Below are positions 42,037 through 51,608 of a stretch of 64,000 bases of DNA, in pieces; position 1 is the stretch's first letter, and each line of letters opens with the position of its first letter. Under the pieces are notes generated by a model. It worked only from the letters and a program-made list of their open reading frames with translations, was not told where the DNA came from and made no database searches. A program made the translations under genes and the position numbers. The stretch is from JBBQKG01 sp038326655 (lineage in GTDB: Bacteria > Actinomycetota > Thermoleophilia > Solirubrobacterales > JBBDJG01), in contig JBBQKG010000016.1 in assembly GCA_038326655.1 (NCBI GenBank), positions 1-64,000 on the forward strand. The letters run 5' to 3'.

Positions 42037-42114
42037 GGCAGGACGCTAACCGTCCCCGAGCCCGGGCGCAAGGTAGGAGTCGTCACACATTCCGGCCGGG
42101 GCTGCTTACGGGTG

Positions 42115-43441
42115 TCACACCACGTCGGGAGAGTGGTGAGTGTTACCCCGCTCGTCGACGTACCGGACGGTGTTCTGCTTGCCGTCGAGGTCCAGTACGA
42201 CGTATCCGCACAGGCGCCACGTGTGACGGTTGCCATCCTGGTGACCGGCGTCGTATTCCCAGCCGCCGGGCTCGGCGTTCCCGCCGCCCACGGCTTGCGG
42301 CAACGCGCCGTGGCCGGCGCACAGCGCATAGCGCAGCTGGGCGCGCGGGGCGAATTTCATGCAGAGATGCTCGTGTCCCCAGATCCATGCATCGACGCCG
42401 GGGTCGGCGAGCACCGCGCCCAGCCTCGTGGCCAGGTTGCCGCCGACGTGATGGTGCCTGCTCTTGAGCTGGTGGTGTGTCAGCAGCACGGTACGCCGGC
42501 CCTGCGGCGGCTCGGTGCAGGCACCCACCCAGGCCGCCTGCTTGGCCGAGATGAACCCCTCCCTGCCCTGGTGAGTGATCAGGTGGGCGTCTCAGGCGCT
42601 GTCGAGCGCCAGGAACTGCCAGTGGTCGTTGTGGAGCCGGAAGCAGCTGATGCCGCGGCCGTCCGGCGTTCGCTGCAGCCGGAACCGGTCGTGCGAGGAT
42701 CACTTCGAAGTACCCGTGCCCACCCGAGTACATGTCGTGGTTGCCGTTCAGCGCCCACGAGTGCCACCGGTCGGGGTCTCCCGGCTGGATCGGCCAGGGA
42801 TCGAGTAGCTGCTCCTGGGCCTCCCAGCGCTCGCCCGAGTAGTACACGTCGCCGAGGTGGATCAGGTGAACCTCTCGGTCACCCGACTTCTGCAGCTCCG
42901 TGCGGATCCGGGTGCCGACTGCGCGGGCGCCTGCGTTGCCCGCGCCCCAGTCTCCGACCAGCACGATCAGCGCGTCGTCGGCGATCTCGACGGCCGGAGG
43001 TGGATCCGACCACACGAACCCGTGTTTACGGTGTCGCAAGCGGTTGACCAGCGCCTTTGCGATCGCTGTCACCCAATGAACGTCCTTGGGATCGAAGTCA
43101 TCCTCTGCGATCACCGAGGTGGCAACCGGCCCACCGGCATCTGTGAATCCCGGAGCGGGACGAAGTGCCTTCGGATGCGCGGCGGTCAGGCGTTCCTCGA
43201 TCACCGTCTGCAGGACGCTGAGCACCGCGTTGGCCGGTATGAACGCCTCACGTTCCTCGACGTCCTCGGCGTCGGCCGGCGACTCCTCGGCGAGCGCTGC
43301 CGCCAGCTGTGTTGTCACTTTCTCGACACCGGCTCCCGCTTGCTTGTCCAACGCAACTGCCTCCGGCGCCTTCTGCAATTGCTCGAGGACAACCTCCGCC
43401 TGGGTGAGTAAGAAGCGCTTGTCGAGCACGAGGTCGATCAC
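42115..43441 (-). pseudogene. Metallophosphoesterase with a frameshift and an in-frame stop
   Basis: The N-terminal helical part and calcineurin-like core are clear: LIVLVGDWGAGN (first metal Asp), HLGDVYYSGERW (GDxxY), LNGNHDMYSGGHGYFEV (GNHD), TVLLTHHQLKSRHHHVGGNL and DAWIWGHEHLCM (GHxH). The frame breaks near 42690-42697. In the continuing frame (DRFRLQRTPDGRGISCFRLH…) a TGA interrupts at 42592-42594 (FLALDSA-stop-DAHLITHQGREGF). Two lesions in one gene make a real pseudogene more likely than for the single-indel genes, though errors remain possible. Family members hydrolyse phosphomono- or diesters with two metal ions. Confidence 0.75.
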
Positions 43442-43556
43442 TCACGCGCGGTTCTCGCAGATGTCCGTAAACGTGTCAACAGCAGATCCGGCATTCACAC
43501 AGCGGACCCCCCAGCGGTTAGGTTCTGCTTTTAGCTCCTGGAAGGAGCCACATCTC

Positions 43557-46500
43557 GTGCAGCACCTGCAGCGGCAGTCCCTGATCGGCCGGGAAAAAGA
43601 GCTCGAGCAGCTTGGAGCGGGACTTACCGAGGCACGGGGCGGGCGCGGCAGTCTCTTCCTGGTGACAGGCGTGCCGGGCATCGGCAAGACGCGACTTGCG
43701 GAGGCGTTGAGTGAACGCGCGGAGGCGGAGGGCATGCTCGTGGTGTGGGGTCGCTGCTGGGAGAACCCCGGCGCCCCGGCTTATTGGCCCTGGGCCCAGG
43801 CGCTCCGGTCGTTGATCAGCCGCCGCGACGTGGACGCACTCGAGCAGGAGCTCGGTGGCGGCGCGGACTGGATCGCGGAGATCGTGCCCGAGCTGCGGGA
43901 GCGGGTGACCGGCATCGAGCCGCTCGGCCCGCTTCGCTCGGAACAGGCTCGCTTTGCGCTCTTCGACGCCGTGAGCACCTTTCTGCGCAACGTCACCACG
44001 AGTGAACCGCTGCTGGTCGTGCTCGACGATCTCCACACCGCTGACCGCGAATCGCTGGCGCTGCTCGAGTTCATCGTTCGCTCGTTGAGCGAGGCACCTG
44101 TGGTCGTGACCGCCGCATACCAGGACGCCGCCGCGCGGGCGCGGCCGGAGGTGGAGAAGCTGTTCGGAGCGCTCGCCGTCAAGGGACGTCATGTGGCGCT
44201 GGCCGGAGTGGGGGAAGAGCACGTCGGGCTGATCGTGGAGGAGGAGACGGGTGAGGCGCCGCCCCCGGAGCTCGTGCAGGCGCTCTACTCGACCACCGAG
44301 GGCAATCCGCTTTTCACGGGTGAGGTGACCCGGTTGCTCGCCGCGGAGGGCCAGCTCGCCGCCTGGGCGGGGTCCGAGCCGGGCGGGCGCTTTCCGCTTC
44401 CCGACACGGTACGGGAGACGATCTGGCGCCGTTTCGAGCCGCTCGGCGGAGCCGGGACCGAGATGTTGGAGGCGGCGGCGGTGATCGGCCGGGACTTTCG
44501 CCTCGGGACGCTTGCCCGCGTGGTCGACTGTGACCAGGAGTCCTTGATCGAGCTGGTCGACGAGGCGCGGCTCGCCGGCCTCGTCGTGGAGGTGGCGGGT
44601 GCGATCGGGCGGTTCCGCTTCACGCACGGCCTGATCCGGGAGACGCTCTACGCGGAGCTCACGACGGCCGAGCGCATCCGCCTGCACCGAGGCGTCGGCG
44701 AGGCCCTGCAGGAGGTGCACGGAGACGATCCCGAGCACCTCGCCGAGCTGGCGCACCACTTCGCCGAGGCAACGCCGGGCGGTGACGCCGAGCGCGCGCT
44801 CGAATACGCCGCTCGCGCCGGCCGGGAAGCGATGCGCGTGCTCGCCTACGAGCGTGCGGCGGAGCTGTTCGAGCTGGCACTCGACGTCAACGAGCAGCTT
44901 TCGTTCGACCTCGAGCGCCATGCGGGCCTGATGCTCGCGCTGGGAATCGCGCAAACGCGCGGCGGCGATCCATCGGCGCGTGACACGCTGCTCGCCGCGG
45001 CCGCGTCCGCGCGTTCCGGAACCGGCCGCAGCTGCTCGCTCAGGCGGCGCTGGGCATTCACGTCTTCAACCTCTCACCCGGAGTCCCGGATGACGTCGCC
45101 GTTGCGCTGCTGGAAGAGGCGCTCGAGCGGATCGGGCCGGCCGACGACGCGCTGCGGGCCCGTTTGCTCGCTCGGATCGCCACCGCGATCTATTACCGGT
45201 TCGGAACGGCCGAGCGCCGGAACGCGCTCGTCACCGAGGCCGTGGGAATGGCGCGGCGGCTGGACGATCCGGCAACGCTCGCCTACGTCCTGATCAACGG
45301 TCAGCTCGCAACCTGGGGGCCGGACACGACCGAGCGAGACCTCGACTGGGTCGACGAGCTGCTCGTGCTGACCGAGGAGGCCGGGAACGCCGAGCTGGCG
45401 CTCCAGACTCGCACCCGCCAGATCGACTACCTGCTCGAGCTCGACGACCTGGTCGGTGCCGACATTGCATTACTCGCGCTCGAGCGCACCGCCGCGGAAA
45501 GCCCGGACCCCCGGGCGCGGGCCTACCTGCCGCTCCAGCGCGCGCGGCGAGCGGCGCTCGAGGGCAGGTACGAGGAGGCGGAGCGGTGGAACGCCGAGGC
45601 GGCGAACGTGGGCGTCGCGCTCGAAGACCGCATGGTGCAGCTGCTCGCGGCGGCCCAGATCGCGATGCTGCGGTGGAACCAGGGGCGGATCGGGGAGATG
45701 GAGGAGCTCGTGCGGCGCTTCGCGGACGCCGCGCCGGGGATCGTCGGTTGGCGTGCCGCACTGGCGCGCATCTACTGCGACCTCGGACGCGAGGAGGAGG
45801 CTCGCCGGGAGCTCGAACGGCTTGACCAGATGGGCTTCGCCAACCTGCCGCGTTACAACGGCTGGATGAACATGATGGGCCTGCTGGCGGAGGTATGCGC
45901 CCAGCTCGAAGACGCGCCCCGTGCGGCGGCGCTGTACGACCTGCTGCTTCCCTTCGAGCGCCGCAACGTCGTGACCGCTCAGTGCGCATTCGACGGGCCC
46001 GTCTCGCGCTACCTCGGCATCATGGCCTCGACCGCCGGCAGGTGGGACGCCGCCGCCCGGCACTTCGAGGTGACGCGCACGGCCTGCGTCCGCCAGCGCG
46101 CGAGACCCTTCCAGGCGCTGGTTGCGATCGACGAGGCGCGCATGCTGATCGCACGCGACCGGCCGGCAGACGTATCCCGCGCACTCGGCCTGCTGACGGA
46201 GGCTCGCAGCATCGCGGAGGAGCTCGGCCTGGAAAAGGTCGTCGAGCGGGCCGACCGGGCTCGGCGCGCAATCGGTGCCGTGGAGCCGGCCGGAGTCGAG
46301 GCGCGGCAGACGCGTGAGCCGGACAGCGCGGCGCCCGCCACGGCTCAGATGCGCTGGGAGGGCGACGTGTGGGCGTTCTGCTTCGAGGGCCACACCCTTC
46401 ACATACGGGACAGCAGAGGCGTGCGCTGTCTTGCCGTGCTGCTCGCCAATCCAGGCGTCGAGGTGCACGCGCTGGAGCTGGCGGGACCAGCTCCCGATCC

Positions 46501-46930
46501 CACCACGCGGGGTCGCGGCGCATCGGGAATCATCGCTTCGGCAACCACTGCCGACGGCGCCGGGCCCGCGCTGGACGGTGAAGCGAAGGCCGCCTATCGA
46601 GGGAGGCTCGAGGACCTGCGCGAGGACCTCGAGGAGGCAGAGTCTTTCAACGACCCCGAGCGCGTCAGCAGGGTCCGTGAGGAGATGGACTTTCTCGCGC
46701 GCGAGCTGGCGGGCGCCGTCGGGCTGGGCGGGCGCGACCGCAAGGGGGCCTCGAACGCCGAGCGTGCCCGGGTCGCCGTCACGAAGGCGGTCCGAGCGAC
46801 GCTGAAGCGGATCGGCGAGATCAATCCCCAGCTCGGAGAGGAGCTCGCCACGACGATCAGGACAGGCACCTTCTGTGCATACGAGCCCGACCGGCACCGG
46901 CCGGTCACCTGGGAGGTGGAACGGGAATGA
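43557..46930 (+). CDS. Large AAA_16 ATPase / TPR regulator with a distinctive C-terminal module, one frameshift
   Basis: The start GTG follows GGAAGGA. The ATPase domain shows LIGREKELEQLGAGL, Walker A LVTGVPGIGKTRLAEAL and Walker B LLVVLDDLHTADRESLALLE. A TPR-like helical array follows. The frame breaks near 45012-45025 and continues FRNRPQLLAQAALGIHVFNL to 46930, about 1124 aa when joined. The last 200 residues start with a small beta unit (WAFCFEGHTLHIRDSRGVRC…LAVLLANPGVEVHALEL), then a coiled coil (AYRGRLEDLREDLEEAES) and a basic helical unit (VTKAVRATLKRIGEINPQLG) that looks DNA- or RNA-binding. Unlike the protein at 7125 it has no cyclase domain. ATGA overlap with the next gene. Confidence 0.85.
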
Positions 46931-48885
46931 CCCGCCAGATGGAGGCGCTCGCGAAGGAGGCACTGAAGGGCATCGACGAGGACTTCGGGTACTACCCGGG
47001 CTACCGGGCCGCGCAGGCCAAGGGCACGCTGTGCCACGGGATGTTCACCGCTGGGAAGGAGGCCGCCGCGCTCACGACGGCGGTCCACCTCCAGCCGGGG
47101 GTGGTCACCCCGGTCACGGCTCGTTTCTCCAACTTCACCTCGAACCCGATGCGGCACGACGGAGCCCTGGACGTGCGTGGAATGGCGACCGCCTTTCACC
47201 TCGGGGACGGCACGCAGACCGACATCGTCTGCCTCAGGATGTCCCGCTTCCTGGTCGGTACAGCGCGCGAGTTCATGGCTTTCGAGCGTGCGATCTGGCG
47301 CAACCCCTGGGGCGATCTCCCGCTGCCTGGGCCATGGCTCTTCCTCTACATGCTCAGCGGCCGCCTCCCCCTGGACCTGGGCCTGCGGCAGGTCGTGCCG
47401 CTGTGCCGCGTCGCGAGCTACGCGGGCTCTCGATACAACTCGCTTCACGCATTCAGGTGGGCCGACGCGTCGGGCCACGATCGCCACGTGCGGTACTCGT
47501 GGGCGCCGGACGCGCGCGAGCGGAAGCTGCACTGGTGGCAGACGCGCCGGCGAGCCCCCGACTACCTCCGGGCGGAGATGGCGGCGCGCATGGCGCAGGC
47601 GCCGGTGCGCTTCCGGCTCGAGGTCCAGGTCGCCGAGCACGGTGACGATGTGTCCGACGCGAGCGCGAGGTGGCCGAAGGGACGCCAGCGGATCGAGGTG
47701 GGCTTGCTCGAGCTGACGGAGCCGGGCGCCTGGGCGGCGGCCGGCGGGGAAGATCTACGGTTCGAGCCGACCCGCGTTACGGGCGGGATCCAGGTGCCCG
47801 AGGGCGATGACCTCCTGATGCTTCGCAAGCATGTCTACGCGCTCTCGGCAAAGCGCCGCATCGGTCACGCCGAGCGGGACGACGGCGACGGGCGCGCGAT
47901 CCCGGACGCCCCCGTCTCCCCGGCCCCCGAGCCCGCCCCGGACGACGGCGACCCGGGCGAGGGTGACCCGGTCGCCCGGGCCAGGACGGCCCATGTGAAC
48001 GGGATCGACGTCTGCTACGAGACGAGCGCGGCCGGCGGCCGGCCGCTACTCCTGATCATGGGCTTCGCCTGCTCGATGGTCTGGTGGCACCGCGACTTCC
48101 GCGCGATGTTCGAGCAGCGGGGGTTTCACGTGATCCGCTTCGACAATCGCGACTCCGGCAGGTCGACGCGCGACTTCCGGAAGGTGGGCAAGCTCAGGGG
48201 CATGCTGTTTCCCCGCTGGTTCAAGCGTTACACCGTCGACGACATGGCCGACGACGCGGCCGCCCTGCTCGCCGAGCTCGGTATCCGTGATGCCCACGTG
48301 ATGGGCGTGTCGCTCGGCGGCATGATCGCGCAGGCGCTCGCGATCAGGCATCCGGAGCGCGTGCTGTCGCTCACGAGCATCAACGCCAGCCCGGTGTGGC
48401 GCAACTGGCCGCCCTCGCGCCTACCGACGCTGCGGGTTCTGCGGCGCCTGATGAAGCGACAGCCCACGAGGTCGGAGGCGAGGTGGGCGAGATCTTCTTT
48501 GCGGCTCTGGCGACTGCTGAACGGATCTCACTTTCGCTTCGACGAGGACCATGTTCGCGACCTCCTGCACACCGCCTGGAGCTGGGGCGGGGGCGTGGAC
48601 GCCGATGCCGACCTGCGTCAGATGGTCGCTGTCCGCGGCTCCGACGACCGCACGCCCGGTTTGCGTCACCTGAAGATGCCCGTGCTCGTGATCCATGGCT
48701 CCGAGGATCCGCTGATCAGGGAGGCCGGCGGGATCGACACTCTGACGGCGATCGTGGGCGCGAGGTGGATTCCGATCGAGGGAATGGGCCACTACACCCC
48801 GAAGAAGATCTGGGGAATCGTGGTCGACGGAGTCACGTCGCTCGCCGAGGATGCCGAGCGAGCGCGCGCCGGCGAGCCGGAGTAA
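46927..48885 (+). CDS. Fusion: catalase-like heme domain (distal His replaced) plus alpha/beta hydrolase
   Basis: A 652-aa two-domain protein. Residues 1 to about 305 match the small catalase at 13838, keeping the distal Asn (TARFSNFTSNPMRHDG) and the proximal Tyr helix (YAGSRYNSLHAFRW). At the distal His position it reads GYRAAQAKGTLC, so His is Gln (residue 30). An acidic Pro-rich linker (PVSPAPEPAPDDGDPGEGDP) leads to an alpha/beta hydrolase with nucleophile Ser462 in VMGVSLGGMIAQALA, Asp in VLVIHGSEDPLI and His in IEGMGHYTP. The start overlaps the regulator stop (ATGA), so the regulator may control it. Heme may still bind, but peroxidase chemistry should be impaired. Confidence 0.85.
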   Translation: MTRQMEALAKEALKGIDEDFGYYPGYRAAQAKGTLCHGMFTAGKEAAALTTAVHLQPGVVTPVTARFSNFTSNPMRHDGALDVRGMATAFHLGDGTQTDIVCLRMSRFLVGTAREFMAFERAIWRNPWGDLPLPGPWLFLYMLSGRLPLDLGLRQVVPLCRVASYAGSRYNSLHAFRWADASGHDRHVRYSWAPDARERKLHWWQTRRRAPDYLRAEMAARMAQAPVRFRLEVQVAEHGDDVSDASARWPKGRQRIEVGLLELTEPGAWAAAGGEDLRFEPTRVTGGIQVPEGDDLLMLRKHVYALSAKRRIGHAERDDGDGRAIPDAPVSPAPEPAPDDGDPGEGDPVARARTAHVNGIDVCYETSAAGGRPLLLIMGFACSMVWWHRDFRAMFEQRGFHVIRFDNRDSGRSTRDFRKVGKLRGMLFPRWFKRYTVDDMADDAAALLAELGIRDAHVMGVSLGGMIAQALAIRHPERVLSLTSINASPVWRNWPPSRLPTLRVLRRLMKRQPTRSEARWARSSLRLWRLLNGSHFRFDEDHVRDLLHTAWSWGGGVDADADLRQMVAVRGSDDRTPGLRHLKMPVLVIHGSEDPLIREAGGIDTLTAIVGARWIPIEGMGHYTPKKIWGIVVDGVTSLAEDAERARAGEPE

Positions 48886-48890
48886 GACGG

Positions 48891-50114
48891 CTAGCGCTTG
48901 TGGGCGCGGGCCGGCCGGCGATCCGAGCGTCGTGGCGCGTGCGGCCGGCTGTGCCTCTTGCTGGGCGCCCGGTGGGGGCCGGCCGAGGCACGTCGTGACT
49001 CGAGGCCGCTGCGGGCGAACTCGGCATGCAGCTCCAGCTCCCCGGCGATGTCGCCGACGTCACGCACCTGCTCGCCGCCGACGAACGTGATCCCGATGCC
49101 GGTCTGGCCCGCGCGGCCGGTGCGGCCGACGCGATGCACGTAGACCTCGCGGTCCGCGGGCGGGTCGAAGTTGATCACGTGGGATATGCCGCCGACGTGG
49201 ATGCCGCGCGCCGCCACGTCGGTCGCGACGAGCGTGTCCACGTGCCCGGACTCGAAGCGGGCGAGCGCCCGCTCGCGCGCGTTCTGGGACTTGTCGCCGT
49301 GCATTGCCGCGGCCTTGACTCCCTGCGCGGCGAGCCGCTTCACGAGGCGGTCCGCGCCACGCTTGGTACGCACGAAGACGAGTGCGAGGCCGCGCTTCGC
49401 GCGCAGCTCCCTAACCAGCAGGTCGACGCGGTCGGAGTGCTCGACGGCGACGAATCGATGCTCGATCGCTTCGTGACGACGCTCGGGAAGGGGCACGTCC
49501 TCGTGCCTCACCGGGTTCTGCGTGTACTCGCCGGCGACCTTGCCGGCCTCGCCTTCGAGCGTGGCCGAGAAGAACATCGTCTGGCGCTTCGCGGGGCAAC
49601 GGGCGACGATGCGGTCGACCGGCGGGCGGAAGCCCATGTCGAGCATCCGATCGCCCTCGTCGATCACCAGGAAGCGAACCTTTGCAAGCGACACGGCCCG
49701 CCGCTCGAGCAGGTCCTCGAGGCGGCCGGGCGTGGCCACCAGGATGTGCGCCCGCGCGGCGTCGCGAGCCTGCTTGGGGATGCCGACGCCGCCGTACACG
49801 GCTGCGATCTCGAGGCCCCGTGCGGCAGTCACCGCGCGCGCCTCTTCGACGATCTGGCTCGCCAGCTCACGAGTCGGCGCGAGCACGAGCGCCTGCGGAC
49901 GCGGGCCATCGGCAGCGATGCGGTCGGCCAGGGGGATCGCGAAGGCGAGCGTCTTGCCCGACCCGGTGGGGGACTTCGCGAGGACGTCGCGCCCGGCGAG
50001 GATGTCGCCGATCGCGAGTCGCTGAATGGGGAATGGCTCCGTGATGCCGCGGCGCTCGAGCGCAGCGACAACGCGTGCGGACACGCCGAGATCGGCGAAA
50101 TGCTTGATAGACAT
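48891..50114 (-). CDS. DEAD-box-family RNA helicase with a DEGD motif II
   Basis: A 407-aa helicase. The Q motif is ITEPFPIQRLAI, motif I AKSPTGSGKTLAF, Ia APTRELA, motif II VIDEGDRMLDMG, motif III FSATLE, IV VFVRTKRGADRL, V VATDVAARGIHV and VI HRVGRTGRAGQ. Motif II is DEGD where the family normally has DEAD. The C-terminal tail of about 40 residues is Arg/His-rich and likely contacts RNA. ATP-dependent RNA remodelling is expected, perhaps at low temperature. The ATG at 50114 has AAGGAG at 8 bases. Confidence 0.93.
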   Translation of the reverse strand: MSIKHFADLGVSARVVAALERRGITEPFPIQRLAIGDILAGRDVLAKSPTGSGKTLAFAIPLADRIAADGPRPQALVLAPTRELASQIVEEARAVTAARGLEIAAVYGGVGIPKQARDAARAHILVATPGRLEDLLERRAVSLAKVRFLVIDEGDRMLDMGFRPPVDRIVARCPAKRQTMFFSATLEGEAGKVAGEYTQNPVRHEDVPLPERRHEAIEHRFVAVEHSDRVDLLVRELRAKRGLALVFVRTKRGADRLVKRLAAQGVKAAAMHGDKSQNARERALARFESGHVDTLVATDVAARGIHVGGISHVINFDPPADREVYVHRVGRTGRAGQTGIGITFVGGEQVRDVGDIAGELELHAEFARSGLESRRASAGPHRAPSKRHSRPHAPRRSDRRPARAHKR

Positions 50115-50303
50115 TGAAAGACTCCTTGCGGCGCTGAGGGCCACGTACGATTCGGGAGGCTACGGCCGACCCGAACCGCCACGAAGGCGGGACCCAAGCA
50201 AGCTGCCTCGCGGGCGACCTCGTCACCCGCTCCCTCACCGTAGCAGCCTTTCTGCGCCCGACTGGACCGGCCGCGGCACCGATCCTCTAGGTTTGGGGCC
50301 GAT

Positions 50304-51092
50304 GTGGGGGAGCCGTTGAGCGCAGGCCAGCCGAAGGAACTGGCGGGCATGCGGGAGCAGGTCTACAAGGATCCGCGTCCGGCGGCCTACTTCACCCGTT
50401 TTCACGAGCGGGCCCGAACCCGGGAGCCCGACTGGGTCTACGGAGTCGTGCGTTCCCTCACGACCCTCTACGGGATGGTCGCCTTCCGTGCCCGGTCCTT
50501 CGGGCACGAGCGGGTGCCGGGGACCGGCCCGCTGATCCTCGCGCCGAACCACTTCTCGTTCATGGACCACTTCTTCGTCGGCATGTTCCTGCGGCGTCAG
50601 GTCCAGTTCATGGCGAAGTCCCAGCTGTTCAAGCGCCCGATGCAGTTCATTTACACGCATGGAGGCGTGTTTCCGGTGCGCCGCGGACACGATGACCAGG
50701 AGGCGTTCATCACCGCAGAGGCGATTCTCGCCCGCGGCGGATGTGTGGTCATGTACCCGGAGGGCGGCCGCTCGCGCACGGGCGCGCTGGCGGAGCGGGC
50801 CAAGGCCGGCATCGGCAGGCTCGCGCTGCAGACGGGCGCCACGGTCGTCCCGGTGGCGATCTACGGCTCGCAGCGGGTGCGCAACTGGAAGCGGCTGAAC
50901 TTTCCTCGAGTAACCGTGAGCTACGGCGAGCCGATGCGCTTCGAGCACGACTCCGGCTCGGTCCGGGAGCGGCAGCAGCTGGTCGCCGACGAGATCTTCG
51001 CCGAGATCAAGCGCCTGTACGCCGCGGTCGAGGGTGGCCGGTTGCGGGCAGAGGCCGCCAAGGGCACCGTGAGGTGCCTGTTGCGCCCGTAA
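50304..51092 (+). CDS. 1-acylglycerol-3-phosphate O-acyltransferase (PlsC-like)
   Basis: A 262-aa acyltransferase. The catalytic NHX4D motif is LAPNHFSFMDHFFVG. Motif III is VVMYPEGGRSRTGALAERAK, and motif IV is ATVVPVAIYG. It acylates lysophosphatidate or a related glycerolipid at the membrane. The short N-terminal segment before VYGVVRSLTTLYGMVAFRAR is hydrophilic, and that segment could contact the membrane. The GTG at 50304 is taken; a TTG at 50316 is an alternative. It is upstream of greA and on the opposite strand to the helicase. Confidence 0.9.
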   Translation: MGEPLSAGQPKELAGMREQVYKDPRPAAYFTRFHERARTREPDWVYGVVRSLTTLYGMVAFRARSFGHERVPGTGPLILAPNHFSFMDHFFVGMFLRRQVQFMAKSQLFKRPMQFIYTHGGVFPVRRGHDDQEAFITAEAILARGGCVVMYPEGGRSRTGALAERAKAGIGRLALQTGATVVPVAIYGSQRVRNWKRLNFPRVTVSYGEPMRFEHDSGSVRERQQLVADEIFAEIKRLYAAVEGGRLRAEAAKGTVRCLLRP

Positions 51093-51125
51093 AGGGTTGT
51101 GCGACCATCTCGGTCCGGTGACAGC

Positions 51126-51608
51126 GTGAGCCCACCCCAACCGGACGGCGAGGCGATCACACCCGCGGGCCTGGAGGCGCTCAAGCGCGAGCTCGAAGAG
51201 CTTCAGACCACCGGCCGCCGGGCGATGGCGGCGCGGATCCTGGCTGCGCGCGACCTGGGGGACCTCAAGGAAAACGCCGACTACCACATCGCCAAGAACG
51301 ACCAGGCGCACCTGGAGACCAAGATCAAGCGCCTGCGGGAACGGCTGCGCAACGCGGTGATCGTGGAGAGCGACGCCGGCGAGGCGACCTTCGCGTTCGG
51401 CCGGACGGCAGCGGTGCTGGACGAAGCCAGCGGCAAGGTGCACACGTGGACGATCGTGGGGCCGACGGAAGCCGACCTCGCCCAGGGCAAGCTCTCGGCG
51501 GAGTCGCCGGTCGCGAGTGCGCTGCTCGGCTCCGCTCCTGGGGACGTGGTCGAGGTCCAGACCCCTCGCGGGCCGCGCACCTACCGGATCGAGAAGCTCT
51601 TCCCGTGA
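51126..51608 (+). CDS. greA: Transcription elongation factor GreA-like
   Basis: A 160-aa GreA/GreB-family protein. The N-terminal coiled coil begins AITPAGLEALKRELEELQTT and carries the tip DLGDLKENADYHIAKNDQAH, where the acidic residues that reach the RNA polymerase active site lie. The C-terminal FKBP-like domain (GDVVEVQTPRGPRTYRIEKL) binds polymerase. It restarts backtracked polymerase by stimulating transcript cleavage. The hydrolase at 51605 starts within its stop codon. Another greA copy may exist elsewhere in the genome, so paralogue status is open. Confidence 0.88.
   Translation: MSPPQPDGEAITPAGLEALKRELEELQTTGRRAMAARILAARDLGDLKENADYHIAKNDQAHLETKIKRLRERLRNAVIVESDAGEATFAFGRTAAVLDEASGKVHTWTIVGPTEADLAQGKLSAESPVASALLGSAPGDVVEVQTPRGPRTYRIEKLFP

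Noticed and set aside
42592..42594. TGA in the metallophosphoesterase read as recoded Trp or selenocysteine
   Set aside because: TGA ends many normal genes here, no SECIS-like structure was evident, and a second lesion exists in the same gene.
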